In this document: piece by piece, positions 51,991-64,000 of the stretch
How positions within the stretch are numbered: the first letter of the stretch is position 1
Layout of the letters: each line of letters starts with the position of its first letter
Source: Neelides folsomi
Lineage: Eukaryota > Arthropoda > Collembola > Neelipleona > Neelidae
Direction of reading: 5' to 3'
Length of the DNA: 64,000 bases
Assembly: GCA_034687125.1 (NCBI GenBank)
Contig: JAQGBZ010000052.1
Location: 186,001 to 250,000, forward strand
Notes under the pieces: model-generated
Seen by the model: only the letters and a program-made list of their open reading frames with translations
Told to the model about the DNA's origin: nothing
Database searches by the model: none
Position numbers and translations under genes: made by a program

Positions 51991-54555
51991 ATGATCCTCA
52001 TCTTCATCTTGACCGGCCTTTTGGCCTTCAACTTTGCAGAAGCATCTCTGGATGGGTAAAGAAAAACTATAAATCAACTAATTTAAATACGATTAAGAAA
52101 TTTATAAATCATTTAATATTAATTAATTTAATTGTCACATTCTTAAAATGTAATGTTTTCAACTAACAATAAAGCATTCTTTTGGTTTTAATATTTTTTA
52201 AAGACTCTTGTAATTGTTATTATTTTTAATCCATTACTTTAAATTCTTATTTTTAATTCAATTAAGCGCAAAAGTTTTCCGAGTTGAAGGAACTTCCCAG
52301 AAATTAGCGACTGAGTTGAAAGAACTTTCTGAAGTGGATTTTGACTTTTGGAAATGGAATGTGATCATGGCCAAAAAGGAGAAGCTCCCTTTCATAATTG
52401 ACTTCTTTGAAACGAGGAAGATCAAATACTCAATTCAAATTGAAGATGTTGGAATGTAATGGGAATGAAATATTTAAATATACTGGATTTCAAAATATTC
52501 TTTTTATCTATTCAAATATTTCAAATTGGGTCAAATAAATAGTTTATTTACTTGCGAATATAATCTAAATACAAAGTAGATATATGCAAAGGGAAATTGG
52601 TAAGATAATTCCTTCTATTTACATTCGTAGGATCGTGAGAGGCCAAGAAGAGAAAAGGAAGAGAAAAAATGGGAATATAATGGACATGAATTGGGAAACA
52701 TACCAATCATATGATGCTGTGCGTATTAACCTTATACTACATTCTATAAATTATTTTATATATCGTTTTCTTTATTCATGAATATTTTTATTTTATTTTC
52801 TATTCAATTTCAATTACGCATAATTTTTTTTTATTTAGGGAAATTACTCGAGTTTTATTCGAGATTGAAAGATCTCGATTGAAAAAAAGAAAGAATTTGA
52901 AAATTAATATTGATTTTATTAAATAGATTTCAATTTGGCTCAATTCACTTGTAATTTCTCATCCGAATTTGGTTAATTTAACTCAAATTGGAGAAAGTAG
53001 TGAAGGCAGAGCTTTACATTTGATCAAAATTTCCAATGGAGTCGGAACAGGGAAAAAGGCCATTTTCTTAGACGGAGGTTTTATTATTATTATACCTAAA
53101 AAACCATTTTTGTGTTTTTAAATTAATCAAAAATAATTAAATATTATATGATAAATTAAAAGGAAAAGTTCTTGATATCCTTAATAAATAATATTTATCG
53201 TGTAGGTTTTCATGCAAGGGAATGGATTTCAACTGCCACGGCCACTTACATTATCAACAAAATTTTAAATGATCAGCAAATATTAGAACATTTGGACTTT
53301 TACATTGCTCCCAGCATCAACCCAGACGGATATGAGTTTTCTCGCACGCATGAACGCCTATGGAGAAAAACTCGATCTAATCACAGTGGAGAAAATCAAA
53401 ATGGGCCATGTTTTGGCGTCGACCCAAACCGAAATTTCGATTATGGATGGGGAACAATTGGAATTTCACATGATAAAGTGCGTTAAATGACAAAATTGAT
53501 AAAATAGCAATTTAGAAATGATCCATTTTTTGATCTTATAATTCATATATTTCATTTTGTTTTATTTTAGTGTTCTCTAATTTATTTGGGACCAGAGTAA
53601 GTTTTGCTTAATAAACTTCCACATTGCGAAGTTTGAATTTAAACATTTGTGATCATAAATAATCAAATTGTTTAAAAAGCAATTGAGAGACGCTGGAATT
53701 GTTAGGAGAATAATTCTATTTAAATTTTAGAGCATTTTCAGAGCCTGAAACAAGAGCCGTTCGTGATTTCATTCTTGGGAGTGAAATTGAATTTTCTTTG
53801 TATTTGACACTTCACTCTTATGGACAGGTTTAATTCATTCAACATGCCAAATATAATTCAATTGGAAATTAACTGTTTTTTGATTTTAATATTAAAGTAT
53901 TGGCTTGTTCCATGGGGCTACAAATCTGGATATCCACCAGATTTTTTGGAAACTGTATGAAAAAATTTAAATAATAAGTTAGTTTAATTAAAATTAAATG
54001 ACATTTAAATAGCATATTAAAATCTTTATTTGATTGTTTAAATTGACACTTTATCTTATAGAAAGATTTGGCAATGAAAGGAGCAAATGCTTTGAAGGCT
54101 GTTCATGGAACTGAATACCTTGTTGCACACTCTGCAAATTCCCTATGTAATTTAATCCACAAACGATAGAAGATTATTTAGTTTTAATTAATGAATCAAA
54201 TGGTTTTATTCTCTTCAATGGAATATAATGTATAATTTTAATCATTTAAAATTTACACAGATCCTGCATCAGGTGCTTCAGATGATTGGGCGAAAGGAAG
54301 TAAATTAACATTTATATTAAAATATTATGATAAATACAGATACATAGCTTACAAATTGCTCACTATTTTGATTACATTTATGTTCATGGTTTTTTAATAT
54401 TTGTAATTTTAGATGGAAACATTAAGTTTTCCTACACCATTGAACTAAGGCCAGGTTCAGATGATCCTGGTTTTCTTCTCCCGGATGAAGAAATCATAGA
54501 TTGTGGGGATGAGACTTACGAGGCGGTTAAAGCAGTTTCTTTTGCACTTATTTAA
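51991..54555 (+). CDS. Metallocarboxypeptidase M14A, carboxypeptidase B-like zymogen
   Basis: Removes C-terminal residues from peptides; a secreted zinc enzyme. Exons are 51991-52055, 52267-52455, 52631-52718, 52927-53077, 53206-53477, 53571-53596, 53731-53827, 53898-53954, 54062-54146, 54261-54299 and 54413-54555, coding 403 aa. A signal peptide (MILIFILTGLLAFNFAEA) and an activation domain (about 20-110) precede the enzyme. Zinc ligands are His167 and Glu170 (FHAREW) and His292 (LHSYGQ). Substrate-binding DPNRNF, Tyr344 (YPASG) and general base Glu367 (TIELRP) are present. Asp351 occupies position 255 of bovine enzyme numbering, as in B-type enzymes that prefer Lys/Arg. The propeptide end has a basic KRKRK run suited to tryptic activation. 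AATAAA lies at 54581. Confidence 0.95.
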
Positions 54556-55295
54556 TGTGAAAATATTTAACCTTTTATTGAATAAAAATTAAAAAATGAA
54601 AATAAATGATTAATTAATTCAAAGGTAGGTAGTATTATTTTAGTCGTAATAGTAATACAAATAATATTATATTAATGCATAGTACCACCGTCAACTAGAT
54701 GGCAGGCTAATCTGTTTACTTTTCTTTGTCTCTTTTTACTCTGCCTCCTCAAACAAACATATGCTAATGGACAAGATTTTCGCCCAAAAATTCAGCTAGG
54801 TGCTGCTAGTTACCCAGCTTTGTTTGAAATAACTTAACATGTAAATGATAGGAGAATGGACTGCATATTTCACAAATCGTCCTTGTTTAACTTGCAGCAT
54901 CTAACGGAATTTATGGGCAAATTTCTAGAAGGCTATTCCCATAAGCAATTTCCGAATTGAAATGGCAGAGTAAAAGAGAGCCAGAGATTATTTCTATGAC
55001 GTCAGTGGTGATAGTACATTCATATTTTAGCATATTATTTTTTGACAAAAAATTTCATTTTGACAAGGAAAGTTTTCTTCTTGTGTTTGATCGCCAGTTT
55101 CACATTTTATATCCCAGTTTAAGGTAAACTGGATTTACTCGTTAATATGTAATTTAAGCATTAAGTGTAATGCAATGACACTAACTTTTAACAATATTAT
55201 TACTTAACAATATTATTTCGACTATTAATTTATCAAAACTTAACGAATTAACGTTTTTGGAATTTTAAATTTAAAGGATTGGACCTAATTGGAGA
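54556..55295. other. Intergenic, contains a CTCF-like motif
   Basis: About 0.7 kb that is less AT-rich than its surroundings. At 54692-54705 the sequence CAACTAGATGGCAG differs at one position from the CTCF core consensus CCASYAGRKGGCRS. No gene was seen. Confidence 0.4.
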
Positions 55296-55609
55296 ATGAA
55301 GTTGATTTTGACAATGTTCGTGGTCTTGAATTTGATGTTCATTTCGGCTCAGGAAAAGTCACAAGAGAAAGGGCAGATCAAAGCATCTTTTACTCATCCA
55401 AATCATCCAAAAGGATATCCTTGCTTCCTTAAACACAATACACACAACTGGCAAGGTGTGCTCCTGGTCTCAAATGCGGCAAAGATCCCGACTTTCCTGA
55501 ACAGGATATTTCGGGAATTTGTCTGGATTCTACCGGAAACCTCAAAAGTTCATCGCTTCTCATCTTCGCCCTCTTCGTTTTTCAACTCATCTTCACCTCC
55601 ATGAAGTAG
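55296..55609 (+). pseudogene. Small Cys-rich secreted protein with an apparent frameshift
   Basis: ATG at 55296 starts a clear signal peptide (MKLILTMFVVLNLMFISAQ) and a mature start that reads to GYPCFLK. From about 55443 the protein-like sequence continues in another frame: CAPGLKCGKDPDFPEQ, GICLDS, then a hydrophobic C-terminus (LLIFALFVFQLIF) and TAG at 55607-55609. The switch lies in or next to a short A run near 55431, consistent with one missing base. It is either a recent pseudogene or an assembly error. The hydrophobic tail resembles a GPI signal. Family not recognised; the CxPGLxCG pattern occurs in several small secreted arthropod proteins. Confidence 0.5.
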
Positions 55610-56399
55610 AATTAAAATAGTAGTAAAATTTAATATAAAAAAGGTTAAAAATTGGACAATTTTGGTTTTCCGTATTAATACATTACAGCCACATTGTCTT
55701 ACTTTTTCCGTTGATTGTTCCATTGTATTTATTAGAAAAGGTGAACAAAGGATTTTTGATGGAATATCTCATTAAGGTTTCCACCTTCCTTTCTCTCAAA
55801 CATTTCGAGTAGATCAATCAAAACTCTTTCAATGAAGATCCACCAAAGTTTGTAATTCTAGGAATTTGAACTTTATCTAAACCCCAAACTCCAAAATCTT
55901 ATTAACAAAGAGTTACTTTATTACGCAACGAGAAGATATGTAATTTGATCTCATAAAGAGGTTTAATCTTTAGATACTATTTTCAGTGAATTCATTGAAA
56001 ATGAATCTTTCAACATTTCCACATAATTGAGGTTTTTGTTTTCCTTTGTATGTTTCCATTCATTTTGTTAATGTTATGTAACATTCAATATTTGATTATT
56101 TCTGCATTCTTCAAAGCAAAGACAATGGGAAATGACAAAGTAAAGTCTGGGTTTGGAATATCATTAATTTCCAAGAAGGAAAAGTGGTTAAAGAGTAAGT
56201 TAAAAGGATTTGTATTTGCAAAGAAAGTTAATACTTTCAGAACCTCCTTCAATTTCCCAATTATATTTTCCTTTTCTTATTTAGGATCAAATACTGATAG
56301 CATGAGGAAATTGCAAAGAGAAGTAGGGAAGGGGGGAAAGTAAAAGAGAAGAGTTAGTTTTAAGAAGAGGAAAGCAAACCTTAGGAAGTCTCTTAGGAA
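55610..56399. other. Intergenic, no gene supported
   Basis: An open frame at 56050-56343 begins with ATG but has no family resemblance, splice context or signal peptide of note. Otherwise AT-rich. Confidence 0.5.
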
Positions 56400-56833
56400 C
56401 GGAAAAGAGGTGAAGTTGATAAATTTTCCCCAAAGGCCCAGAGACCTTCCAAAGAGAAGTAAAAGAAGAGTCCAAAACGGCAATTATATTGATATCCCCC
56501 ACACCGTGGGATGGAAGAAGAACCGAGGTTTAATCAAACGGTACGGTTCCGGTGGAGTTCCCAAAGGTAACTCAAGGGAGACGCGCAAGAAGAATTGGGG
56601 TTGGTTGGGAATAAAAGGAAGTTTGGCCCTCGCCCTCGTCGTCAATCCATCAGCGGAGTGTGAAGAGACGGCAGCTGCTCTTTCCACCTCGGTCTTTTCC
56701 TTCACAATTCCCGGACATTCCAAACCATGTTAGAGGAAATTGGGAACCAGGCAGAACCAACGGAAGTTTAGTGGGAATCATCAACCCTGACAACCAAAAG
56801 TGTGCGGGGGCGGCAGAGAATCCCAAATTAAGG
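56400..56833 (+). other. Candidate 5' untranslated exon of the octopamine receptor gene
   Basis: A distinctly GC-richer island in an AT-rich region, with low stop density on both strands but no recognisable protein. On the plus strand it ends in AATTAAG|GTGAGG near 56833, a strong donor. The next plus-strand gene has an acceptor (TTTTCCAG, 60441) 34 bp before its ATG, which implies an upstream untranslated exon. The pairing of these two sites is inferred. Confidence 0.35.
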
Positions 56834-56840
56834 TGAGGGC

Positions 56841-59800
56841 TGACAACATTAGCCAAAAATAATTGCCAATTTACTTAAATTACACTTCAATGCACTTTGA
56901 GAACATTTGGGTCTAATACATTAGCTGTAGGGGAATATTTCGTATTGGCAAACTTAAGATACGCTTTTAAGAGAAGGTTTAGGTTTATTCATTATCTGAT
57001 ATTGGATTCCGGGTTTCGGTTTTTTCCAGGTTGATTCGGGACTTTCAGTCTGTTCGGTTTAGATTTACTTAAAGTTGAGGTTCAGGAAACTCAATTGCCA
57101 GTTAGCTAATGTTATCCATTGATAATCTGTATTTGGCCATTGGGGAAAAGAAATGAATTTTCTTTCAGTTTCAACTTTGGAGAAAGAAGTGGATTTTTAT
57201 CTTCATGGCTTTACATAAGCGGGTTACATTTATTGCATCATTTCCAACTCATTTTTCCTTTTTCTTATCAACCACATTTTATGCCATATTTAAGAATTTA
57301 TTAACTCTTGAAAGGAGGATTATCTCAAATACTGTCACAAGAAAAAATCATAAAAAAAATGGACAATTTTACAAAATTGTTTTTTATTATAACAGTATAT
57401 CGCACAAATACAGAATCAGTATTTTGAATTTACATCTAATATAATATTGCACAAAATATTTAAATCTTACAACATTGGACAAATATGGATTAAAATGTAA
57501 TAAAATGATTAAAAATTGCATAAAGATAGTTAATGCAAAGCATGTAGCTATTTATAAACTAAAATGTTCACAACAACTTTCATATGAAGGGAAAATATCT
57601 GGCAATAAAAAATCCATCGAGGAAATACGTGGAGGAATTGTCAATGATGAATTTTGGGCCTGAGCTCTCCTTATCCTCAGTTTTTATTAAATTTCTCAAA
57701 TTAGAACTTGACATTTATATTAATATTTTATGAACTTGAACTCGCAAAGAAAAAATGTTCGCATTTGATTAGGAATTTTATTTTCCGCATTCATCTTTTA
57801 TGATTCGTCAATTACATACTATAGATATATGTACCTCTAGGTTAATATACTATATTTATAGTATGCTAGAATATTTTATTGTATACCCTACTAGTCTAGG
57901 TTTACTAGCATATCAGCAATACAATTAAGGTTTAGAATAATGCATAGCTGCTATTAATATCAATATCTACAATAAAACCTGAAGATGCTTTTTCAACTTC
58001 TCAATGTCAGTAAGTGTATAAAAGCTTAAACATGTATGTATTTATTTCCATTACTTTTACGCAACATAATATGTGAAGTATATTACTTTTTTGTATAATA
58101 AGACTGTAATTATGAATAAAAATTGGCAAATATTTTCCCGTGCTCATGAGACCCAATTTATCCTGGGAATCTTTCTATCTTTGATAAAGAGAAATCTAAT
58201 ATCAGTATAATAATTTAATAATATACAGGTATATATGAAATATTGAAAATACTAAAAATACTTAGTATAATTTGTTCATTAGATTGAGGAAATGCATAAA
58301 ATTAATTAAATTAATATTTTCATTATCCTTTGTATTTATAATGTTTTGTATTTTCATTACTGATGTTTAATGTTCAATTCTGCCTGTAATTGCAATAATC
58401 TTTGTATGAAAGTTAGTGAAATTATAATCTTTTCCATTTTTGAGTGAAACAAGTTTTATTTGTGTACATTGTTAAACAATTGTTTTAAATAAAAATGTAA
58501 CCACTTTAAACAAATCACTCCAATTTGTACACAATTAGATCATATAAATTTTAAATAGTTAATACATACATATGAGCATCATCAATATAAATTTAACTCA
58601 ACAGTTCGCATTATTAATAAAACATACTACAAATTACTATAATTGTAAACCCTAAAAGGATAATGGAACAAAATCCAAGAAGTTTGAATAAGAAATTACC
58701 AACATTATCAATTTTCACATGGGAGGAAAAATAAATACACCAATGTTCTCGATATTACTCAAAGTAAAAAAGTTAAAGAACCTTCACCTTAAAGCGAATA
58801 AATGAATATGAATGAGTATTACTTATATAAAAAGCTATATGGGTTATGTTTTGGTTGAAAAGATGATATTAGCATATAATTAGGAAATGTGTTTATAAGA
58901 CATTTTACATTCACTATTCACAAGTATGAACATCATTTGAGCTAAAATTAAGCTCATAAATCAGGTGATTGAAAGTTCTTTTGATGACCCAGTTAGCTTC
59001 TAAAGGGCAGTGGATGAGAAATGTAAACGGAATTGAGGAAGTAGGAAATTGTTATAAACTTTTCGCAAACTCCCTGTTTTATCCCCCACTAACTCACAAT
59101 CAATGTTAATCGAAGAATCAAACTCAGAATTTAAACTCAAAGAATCAAAGTCAAAGAATTAAAAACTTCAAACAGTTCACAAAGTTCAACATTGTAATTT
59201 TTACATCAAAATTAAAATTATATCATTTATCCTATCATTTATCATTATTCTCCATTAATAAGGAAAGTGAAGGAATTATGTAAAGTATAAAGTTTAAAAA
59301 TTAATTAATTGCTCGGATTAAATTCAATCATTCCATTTACCATGATTAACTTCACTTTCACAAAAGGTAAGATCGATAAAATAGAACTTCATTCAATAGA
59401 TTCGTACATGTCAATTTGATTTTATTTTCATTCATTGGAGCATTAATTGGAATTCTTTGTTTGTTTCGTCTCATAGTCTTTGTCTAATATTCATCATCAG
59501 TCTGTAAGTAATTTGGGGTCTTTGGGTCTTAGAAAATTTCTCAATCTATACCTACCTTAAGTTATTGAATGAAAATGCAATTTCAAACTTTTCAAATTAA
59601 ATTGTTTTACTATTGAAAATTATGAATGTTTTTAATGCAATAATATTCAATCTTGGAATTCTGATTGAATTACATAAAATACTGAATATATTGAATGTTC
59701 TCGGAATCATTAAGTGTTCTCGGAATCATTAAGTTTTGATCAAACGGTAAAAGTTTCAATGTCAAAGTATTTAAATAACAATTTGTTGAGTGCTGATTAA

Positions 59801-60441
59801 TTTGATTTAATTGAAATTGTTGAGCATGGCAAATATGTAATGGCTAGATTTCTTTGTTTAATTTTAATTATGGGAAAGTAAATAGAGAAAAGAATGAAAT
59901 ATCGAGGGAAAGTTTTTGAACTTAAAGTTCATATATAAACAAACTCAACTTTTAGCCTTGAAAGTGTTCTAATTCCAATTTACATTTACTTTCTGATGAG
60001 TGCAAATAATCAACAGGCCCTTATAAATTTCATTAAAATACACAAGTGAGTGTTTAACATGGCAAATAAACTTCCTTTTGATTTCATTACTTTGCTCTTT
60101 AGTGTATTTTACTACATACTGCACATACTTAAGTATGTACGAATCTGCATAAATACCAAACATGGAGTAATTTAGCGTAATAAGTTTAATATAAACTCAT
60201 TAAAAGTTGAAACTAGAAAACGGGTATGTAATTGGAACTTACAACATATTGTTGTAATCATATTACGAATATGAAAAGCAATGTTTGAAATGCAGTACAA
60301 GTGTAAATAATGAAATGAAATGATATGAAATTTTATATTTTCGCACTTTAACAATTGAGAGTGAATTTAATATCACAAAATGTTGTTCAAAGTGAAAATA
60401 GTTGAAAGTCACGGACGATTGAAGGTTTAATTGTTTTCCAG
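56841..60441. other. Intergenic or long 5' intron, no gene supported
   Basis: 3.6 kb of AT-rich sequence. The only structure noticed is a 19-bp direct duplication at 59696-59733. It may be the first intron of the receptor gene. Confidence 0.5.
59696..59733. repeat. Two exact tandem copies of a 19-bp unit
   Basis: TGTTCTCGGAATCATTAAG occurs at 59696-59714 and again at 59715-59733. Probably replication slippage. Confidence 0.95.
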
Positions 60442-60475
60442 GTTCACCACTTTGGACTCTTAAAATTGGTTGAAA

Positions 60476-63400
60476 ATGGAGAAGAATTTTAGCCACTTGA
60501 ACACGAGCTGCCCTTCACGCGACCCATTTGGGATTTGGCACGCGGGATGCATCGGAGACAATTTCTCCATGGGGTTTTTCATAGCCAAGTCCTTGGCCGT
60601 CGTCATCATCATTTTCCTCACCATTTTGGGAAATCTCCTTGTCCTTTTTGCCGTGGTCATCAGCAGGAACTTACGGAGTTCAACACATTATCTTATTGTC
60701 AATCTGGCCGTAGCGGATCTTTTACTCGGAACAACGGTTTTACCATTTTCGGCCATTGGAGAAATTACGGACAAGTAAGAAAAATGCATTTTAGTTGATT
60801 TTGACTCATTTTAGCTAATTTGATTAATCCAGCTAAAAATAAGTATAAAAGCTCGCTCGATCAACTGTCAAATAAATATTCTTGATGAGTTTCATAATTA
60901 GATTCGTTTGTTAATTCTTAATAACAACCGTTCTCGACCAATTTTCTGAACAAGTGTTAAATGTTCTGAAGTAAATATTTTAATGAGGGCTATACTTAAT
61001 TTTGAATCTCATTAAACTCATTGTGTAGTTACCTAAAAGTATCATATTAAAGTTTACATAATAAATATATAGGTAAGCTATAATCTGATATTATGTGATT
61101 TGATATTTATAAGCGATAATATTATCAGGAAGGCTTATAAACCAGGAACGTAAACATTTTATCCTTAATGGTAGAGAATAATGTTAAAGTATGGATTAAA
61201 CATTGAGTCGCACGTGGGAAGAGAAAGCTCGAGAGTGAAAAGAGGTTTTCTTAATTGTGTGTCAGCACACCTGTCTTGGAGAGTCAAAGTGGTGGCGTGC
61301 AGGGTAATTTGTTTTTACTTTCAACTCTCCTTATTAACTCTGTCTTTCCACTTACACGAGCTTTCCTCTCATTACCTCCAGGTTTGAAACCAAGGGCGTA
61401 CAAACTCACCTAATTTTCTATCCCATTAATCTTCTTCTCAAGCTATGAATTGGGGAATATTATTCTGCTTTTGATATTTTCTATTCAGCTTTCTTTAATT
61501 ACTTTTTTTTATTCTTACATGATATGAACAACTTGATAATGTTCCTTCGAATTTAACTGAAATTAGTTTCTTTAAGGAAATGCTTTGATCGATTTTTTTA
61601 CATCGTGAATTTTTTCAAATAGAAACTAATACCGTAAAAGTTCGATTAGACGACTTGTTTGAATAGACGCCTCTGTTCGAATAGACGCCCCTATTACTTA
61701 ACATAGGTAGGGGTTCATGCTAAATGTGTCTGACAATTTTATATTTACTAAGGGTAATTAACTTGAAATATTTCGTATAATTGATAATTATTGGTAATAT
61801 GATAAGTATGGGGTACTATGAAATTATTGGTCGCAATGCTAGATGCCAAAAGTAACGTCAACAGCATTTAAGAAAAGTTTCGTAATTTATCCATTAAATT
61901 TCTATTTACTTTTAAAATGGAAACCATTGTATTGAGATATGGGGACAGATGGTTTGATTGAAGGGAAATTGAATCAATAAAAAATACTACAGTAATTGAA
62001 ATTAAAGTTATGATAGGGCCTAAACCTAAACAATTTTTCAATTTAAATGTTATACTTTCGGCAATTAAGTTTGTTTGGTATTTTTGAGTGAAACTACGAT
62101 TGATCAATAAGGAAAAAATCTATTGAGCAGAGCATGTTGACAAATGAAAATGGTTTAATTTAAGTTTTAATTGAATACTTAACCTCAGATCTTGATTATG
62201 AAGATTCAGATTAAAAATCAGTACAACAATTTGTCAATAAAAATATATTTCTATTACAAATATTTATTTTTATTCTTTGACTTTTAAACAATTTAACATC
62301 ATAGCTATCTACCATGTTTAACTTTTATATTTTAATTTTTAAATAAATTATATTAATTTTTAATGGCTATTTAAATTATTATTTAATGTTAATTTGCGAA
62401 AATTATTTTACTCAATCTTTTTGTTTCATTTATACAATTTGAATCAAAATGATAATATTTTGTTTAAGAAGAAACCAATTTCGTTTCTTAATTAACAAAG
62501 TTACTTTTGACATGTGAGAGAAAGGGAGGTTGTTAAAGTTGAAATGAAAGTTTTAAATTAAATCCTCCTTAAATAATTACGCGATGGTTTTAAGTCTTGA
62601 AGCTTTTCATTTCCCCAATTTTGGGTTAATCCTTTTGAACATGTGTGATCTTCTAAAGGAATATTTAAGAATTACGGCTTTTAATTCCTCAGCTCAGGGT
62701 CTAAGCAAAGGGAATTGAAAGAAATTTCGCTTTCATCTCAGTGAATCCCAAGGGATCACAAGTTTCAAAATTCAATTTTAAACAAAAAACTCCAGCTTAA
62801 ATATTTTATTCTTTTGAAGAATAAACCGAATTCCAAAGAGTTCAACGCTCCTCGCAATATTTTTTATAAAATAATAAATCATACTTTGTAACTTTTAATA
62901 AAAAATGATGTATCAAAGAAAAAACCGACTAACTTTTAATTTAAAAGAAGATTTTTAAAATCTTTGATTTATATTTTAAATGGATTTTTTCTATTTTATT
63001 TCAGATGGTATTTTGGTCAAACATTTTGTACAATTTGGACTTCCAGCGACGTTCTCTGTTGCACCGCGTCCATTTTGTCCCTCTGTGTAATTTCTCTTGA
63101 TCGTTACATCGGCGTCACTAGACCTCTTGCCTATTCAACGATCATGGTCGGCCGCCGAACCTCGATCCTCATCGTGTTGATTTGGGCCGTTTCGGTTGCC
63201 ATCAGCATCGGTCCGCTCCTCGGATGGCGCGAACCTCCTTCTGAAGATCCCTATGATTGCGCCATCAACAAACAACTCGGTTATGTTCTTTTCTCCTCCA
63301 CTGGCTCTTTCTATCTCCCAATGTTCATCATCCTCTTTGTGTATTGGAAAATCTACAAAGCAGCTCTGAGGCAAACCAAATTCCTCGAGTGTGGGATAAA

Positions 63401-64000
63401 AACCACAAAGCAGGACGTGACCCTTCGGGTTCATCTTGGGGGATTGAACAACGGGAACGGAACTCCTGAATACCATGGTGGGACAATGACACCAAACAGA
63501 CATCAAAATCACTGTAGGACCCCCACAGAAGGGGAAATGAAGGTTTTGCTAAATCCTGGGAACCTGAGCGCAGCTCTTAGAAAAAATATGTTGGCCCCTT
63601 TGGCTTTGCCTGATCCTTCGTCCACGTCCTCGGTCGGCGAAGGTTGTGGATTTAACAACGGACCTCATGAAGGAGTTCTGAGAGCTCATCGCGGAGGTGG
63701 AAGGAAAAACACTGTAAATAACATTGCAAATGGAGATAATTCCATTTGCTCCGCGTGTCAAATGGTAGGGAGGGAAATGAAAGAGAGCGAATGTGAAGTG
63801 GAAATGAGCCGACGGCTCTTGAGAATTCGCCCACATCAAAATCAACATAATGGAGGGATTGAGGAAAATCACCACGTGCCAAATTCCAATTCGCCCTCGC
63901 CGCCCTCGTCCTCGCCGGAGAGAAATCGTCTGAGTCAGGGATTTGGCAATGGGAAGATTGCAAAGTTCCGCCGGCAGAAAAAGGCCGCCAAGACGTTGGC
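60476..64000 (+). CDS. Octopamine receptor, OAMB / alpha1-adrenergic-like (partial, runs off window)
   Basis: A class A amine GPCR. Coding exons here are 60476-60774 and 63005 to the window end (about 431 codons, phases agree). TM1 ([18 protein letters not shown]) and TM2 with [10 protein letters not shown] come before the intron. The second exon gives [15 protein letters not shown]3 with the amine-binding Asp115 (WTSSDVLCC), DRY at 132-134, TM4, the loop LLGWREPP, and TM5 with serines ([13 protein letters not shown]). The motif [15 protein letters not shown] after TM5 is characteristic of OAMB-type receptors. A very long third intracellular loop (about 170 residues, Ser/Pro/Asn-rich) reaches [13 protein letters not shown] just before TM6, where the window stops. 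Expected coupling is to Gq/calcium, as in the family. Confidence 0.95.
61641..61689. repeat. Three iterations of a TTCGAATAGACGCC-like motif
   Basis: TTCGATTAGACGA (61641), TTTGAATAGACGCC (61658) and TTCGAATAGACGCC (61676) are spaced 17-18 bp apart within the receptor intron. Iterated subterminal boxes of this sort are common in pogo/Tigger-like elements. No terminal inverted repeat was identified. Confidence 0.6.

Noticed and set aside
56050-56343. Plus-strand frame with hydrophobic start
   Set aside because: No recognisable domain, and no splice partner found.
56484-56856. Minus-strand frames over the GC-rich island
   Set aside because: Low stop density due to GC content; strong donor on the opposite strand suggests a plus-strand exon instead.
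63135-63963. Minus-strand frames at the window end
   Set aside because: Antisense of the octopamine receptor exon.

Overview
This is a eukaryotic, AT-rich, gene-dense window with short introns (mostly 50-150 bp, GT-AG). Gene content points to an arthropod: an insect-type gustatory receptor, an OAMB/alpha1-like octopamine receptor, a kinesin-6 and a spliced pogo/CENP-B-type gene. A hexapod such as a springtail would fit the compact architecture, but the species cannot be fixed from the sequence alone. Gene models were built by hand from reading frames, splice consensus and family conservation, and every multi-exon model listed below closes in frame.

Layout. 1-1.9 kb: no gene seen. 1.9-13.4 kb, all minus strand: an SLC26 anion transporter, an SGSM3-like TBC/SH3/RUN protein and UDP-galactose 4-epimerase (GALE). 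14.9-17.2 kb, plus: a degraded coding remnant, then a tetraspanin. 18.3-26.6 kb, minus: a KIF20-like kinesin, a spliced pogo-derived gene with a degenerate DDE triad, and a small zinc-finger ORF. 27.0-29.9 kb, minus: a secreted Ig/EGF-like protein. 30.7-32.1 kb, minus: a decayed C2H2 zinc-finger array split by a 642-bp element with terminal inverted repeats. 32.9-34.3 kb, minus: a gustatory receptor. 35.8-36.7 kb, plus: a lipocalin-like secreted protein. 37.1-45.5 kb, minus: a 1702-residue Kunitz/VWC/antistasin-like inhibitor. 48.1-54.6 kb, plus: a chymotrypsin-fold serine protease and a carboxypeptidase B-like enzyme. 55.3 kb, plus: a small frameshifted Cys-rich secreted ORF. 60.4-64.0 kb, plus: an octopamine receptor gene that runs off the window, with a candidate 5' untranslated exon near 56.4-56.8 kb.

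The genes are mostly unrelated single loci. One functional theme is visible: secreted proteolysis and its control (protease, carboxypeptidase and a giant inhibitor oriented divergently from them). The most notable observation is in GALE: two successive 193-nt exons encode the same C-terminal part of the enzyme, with identical boundary phases and only about 36% identity. Using both would break the frame, which is the signature of mutually exclusive splicing. Other points worth following are the loss of the TBC glutamine-finger context in the SGSM3-like protein, the D-to-N change in the pogo-derived protein, coordinated loss of two cysteines in eleven antistasin-like repeats, a perfect 40-bp palindrome, and a hairpin-forming inverted repeat behind the protease gene.
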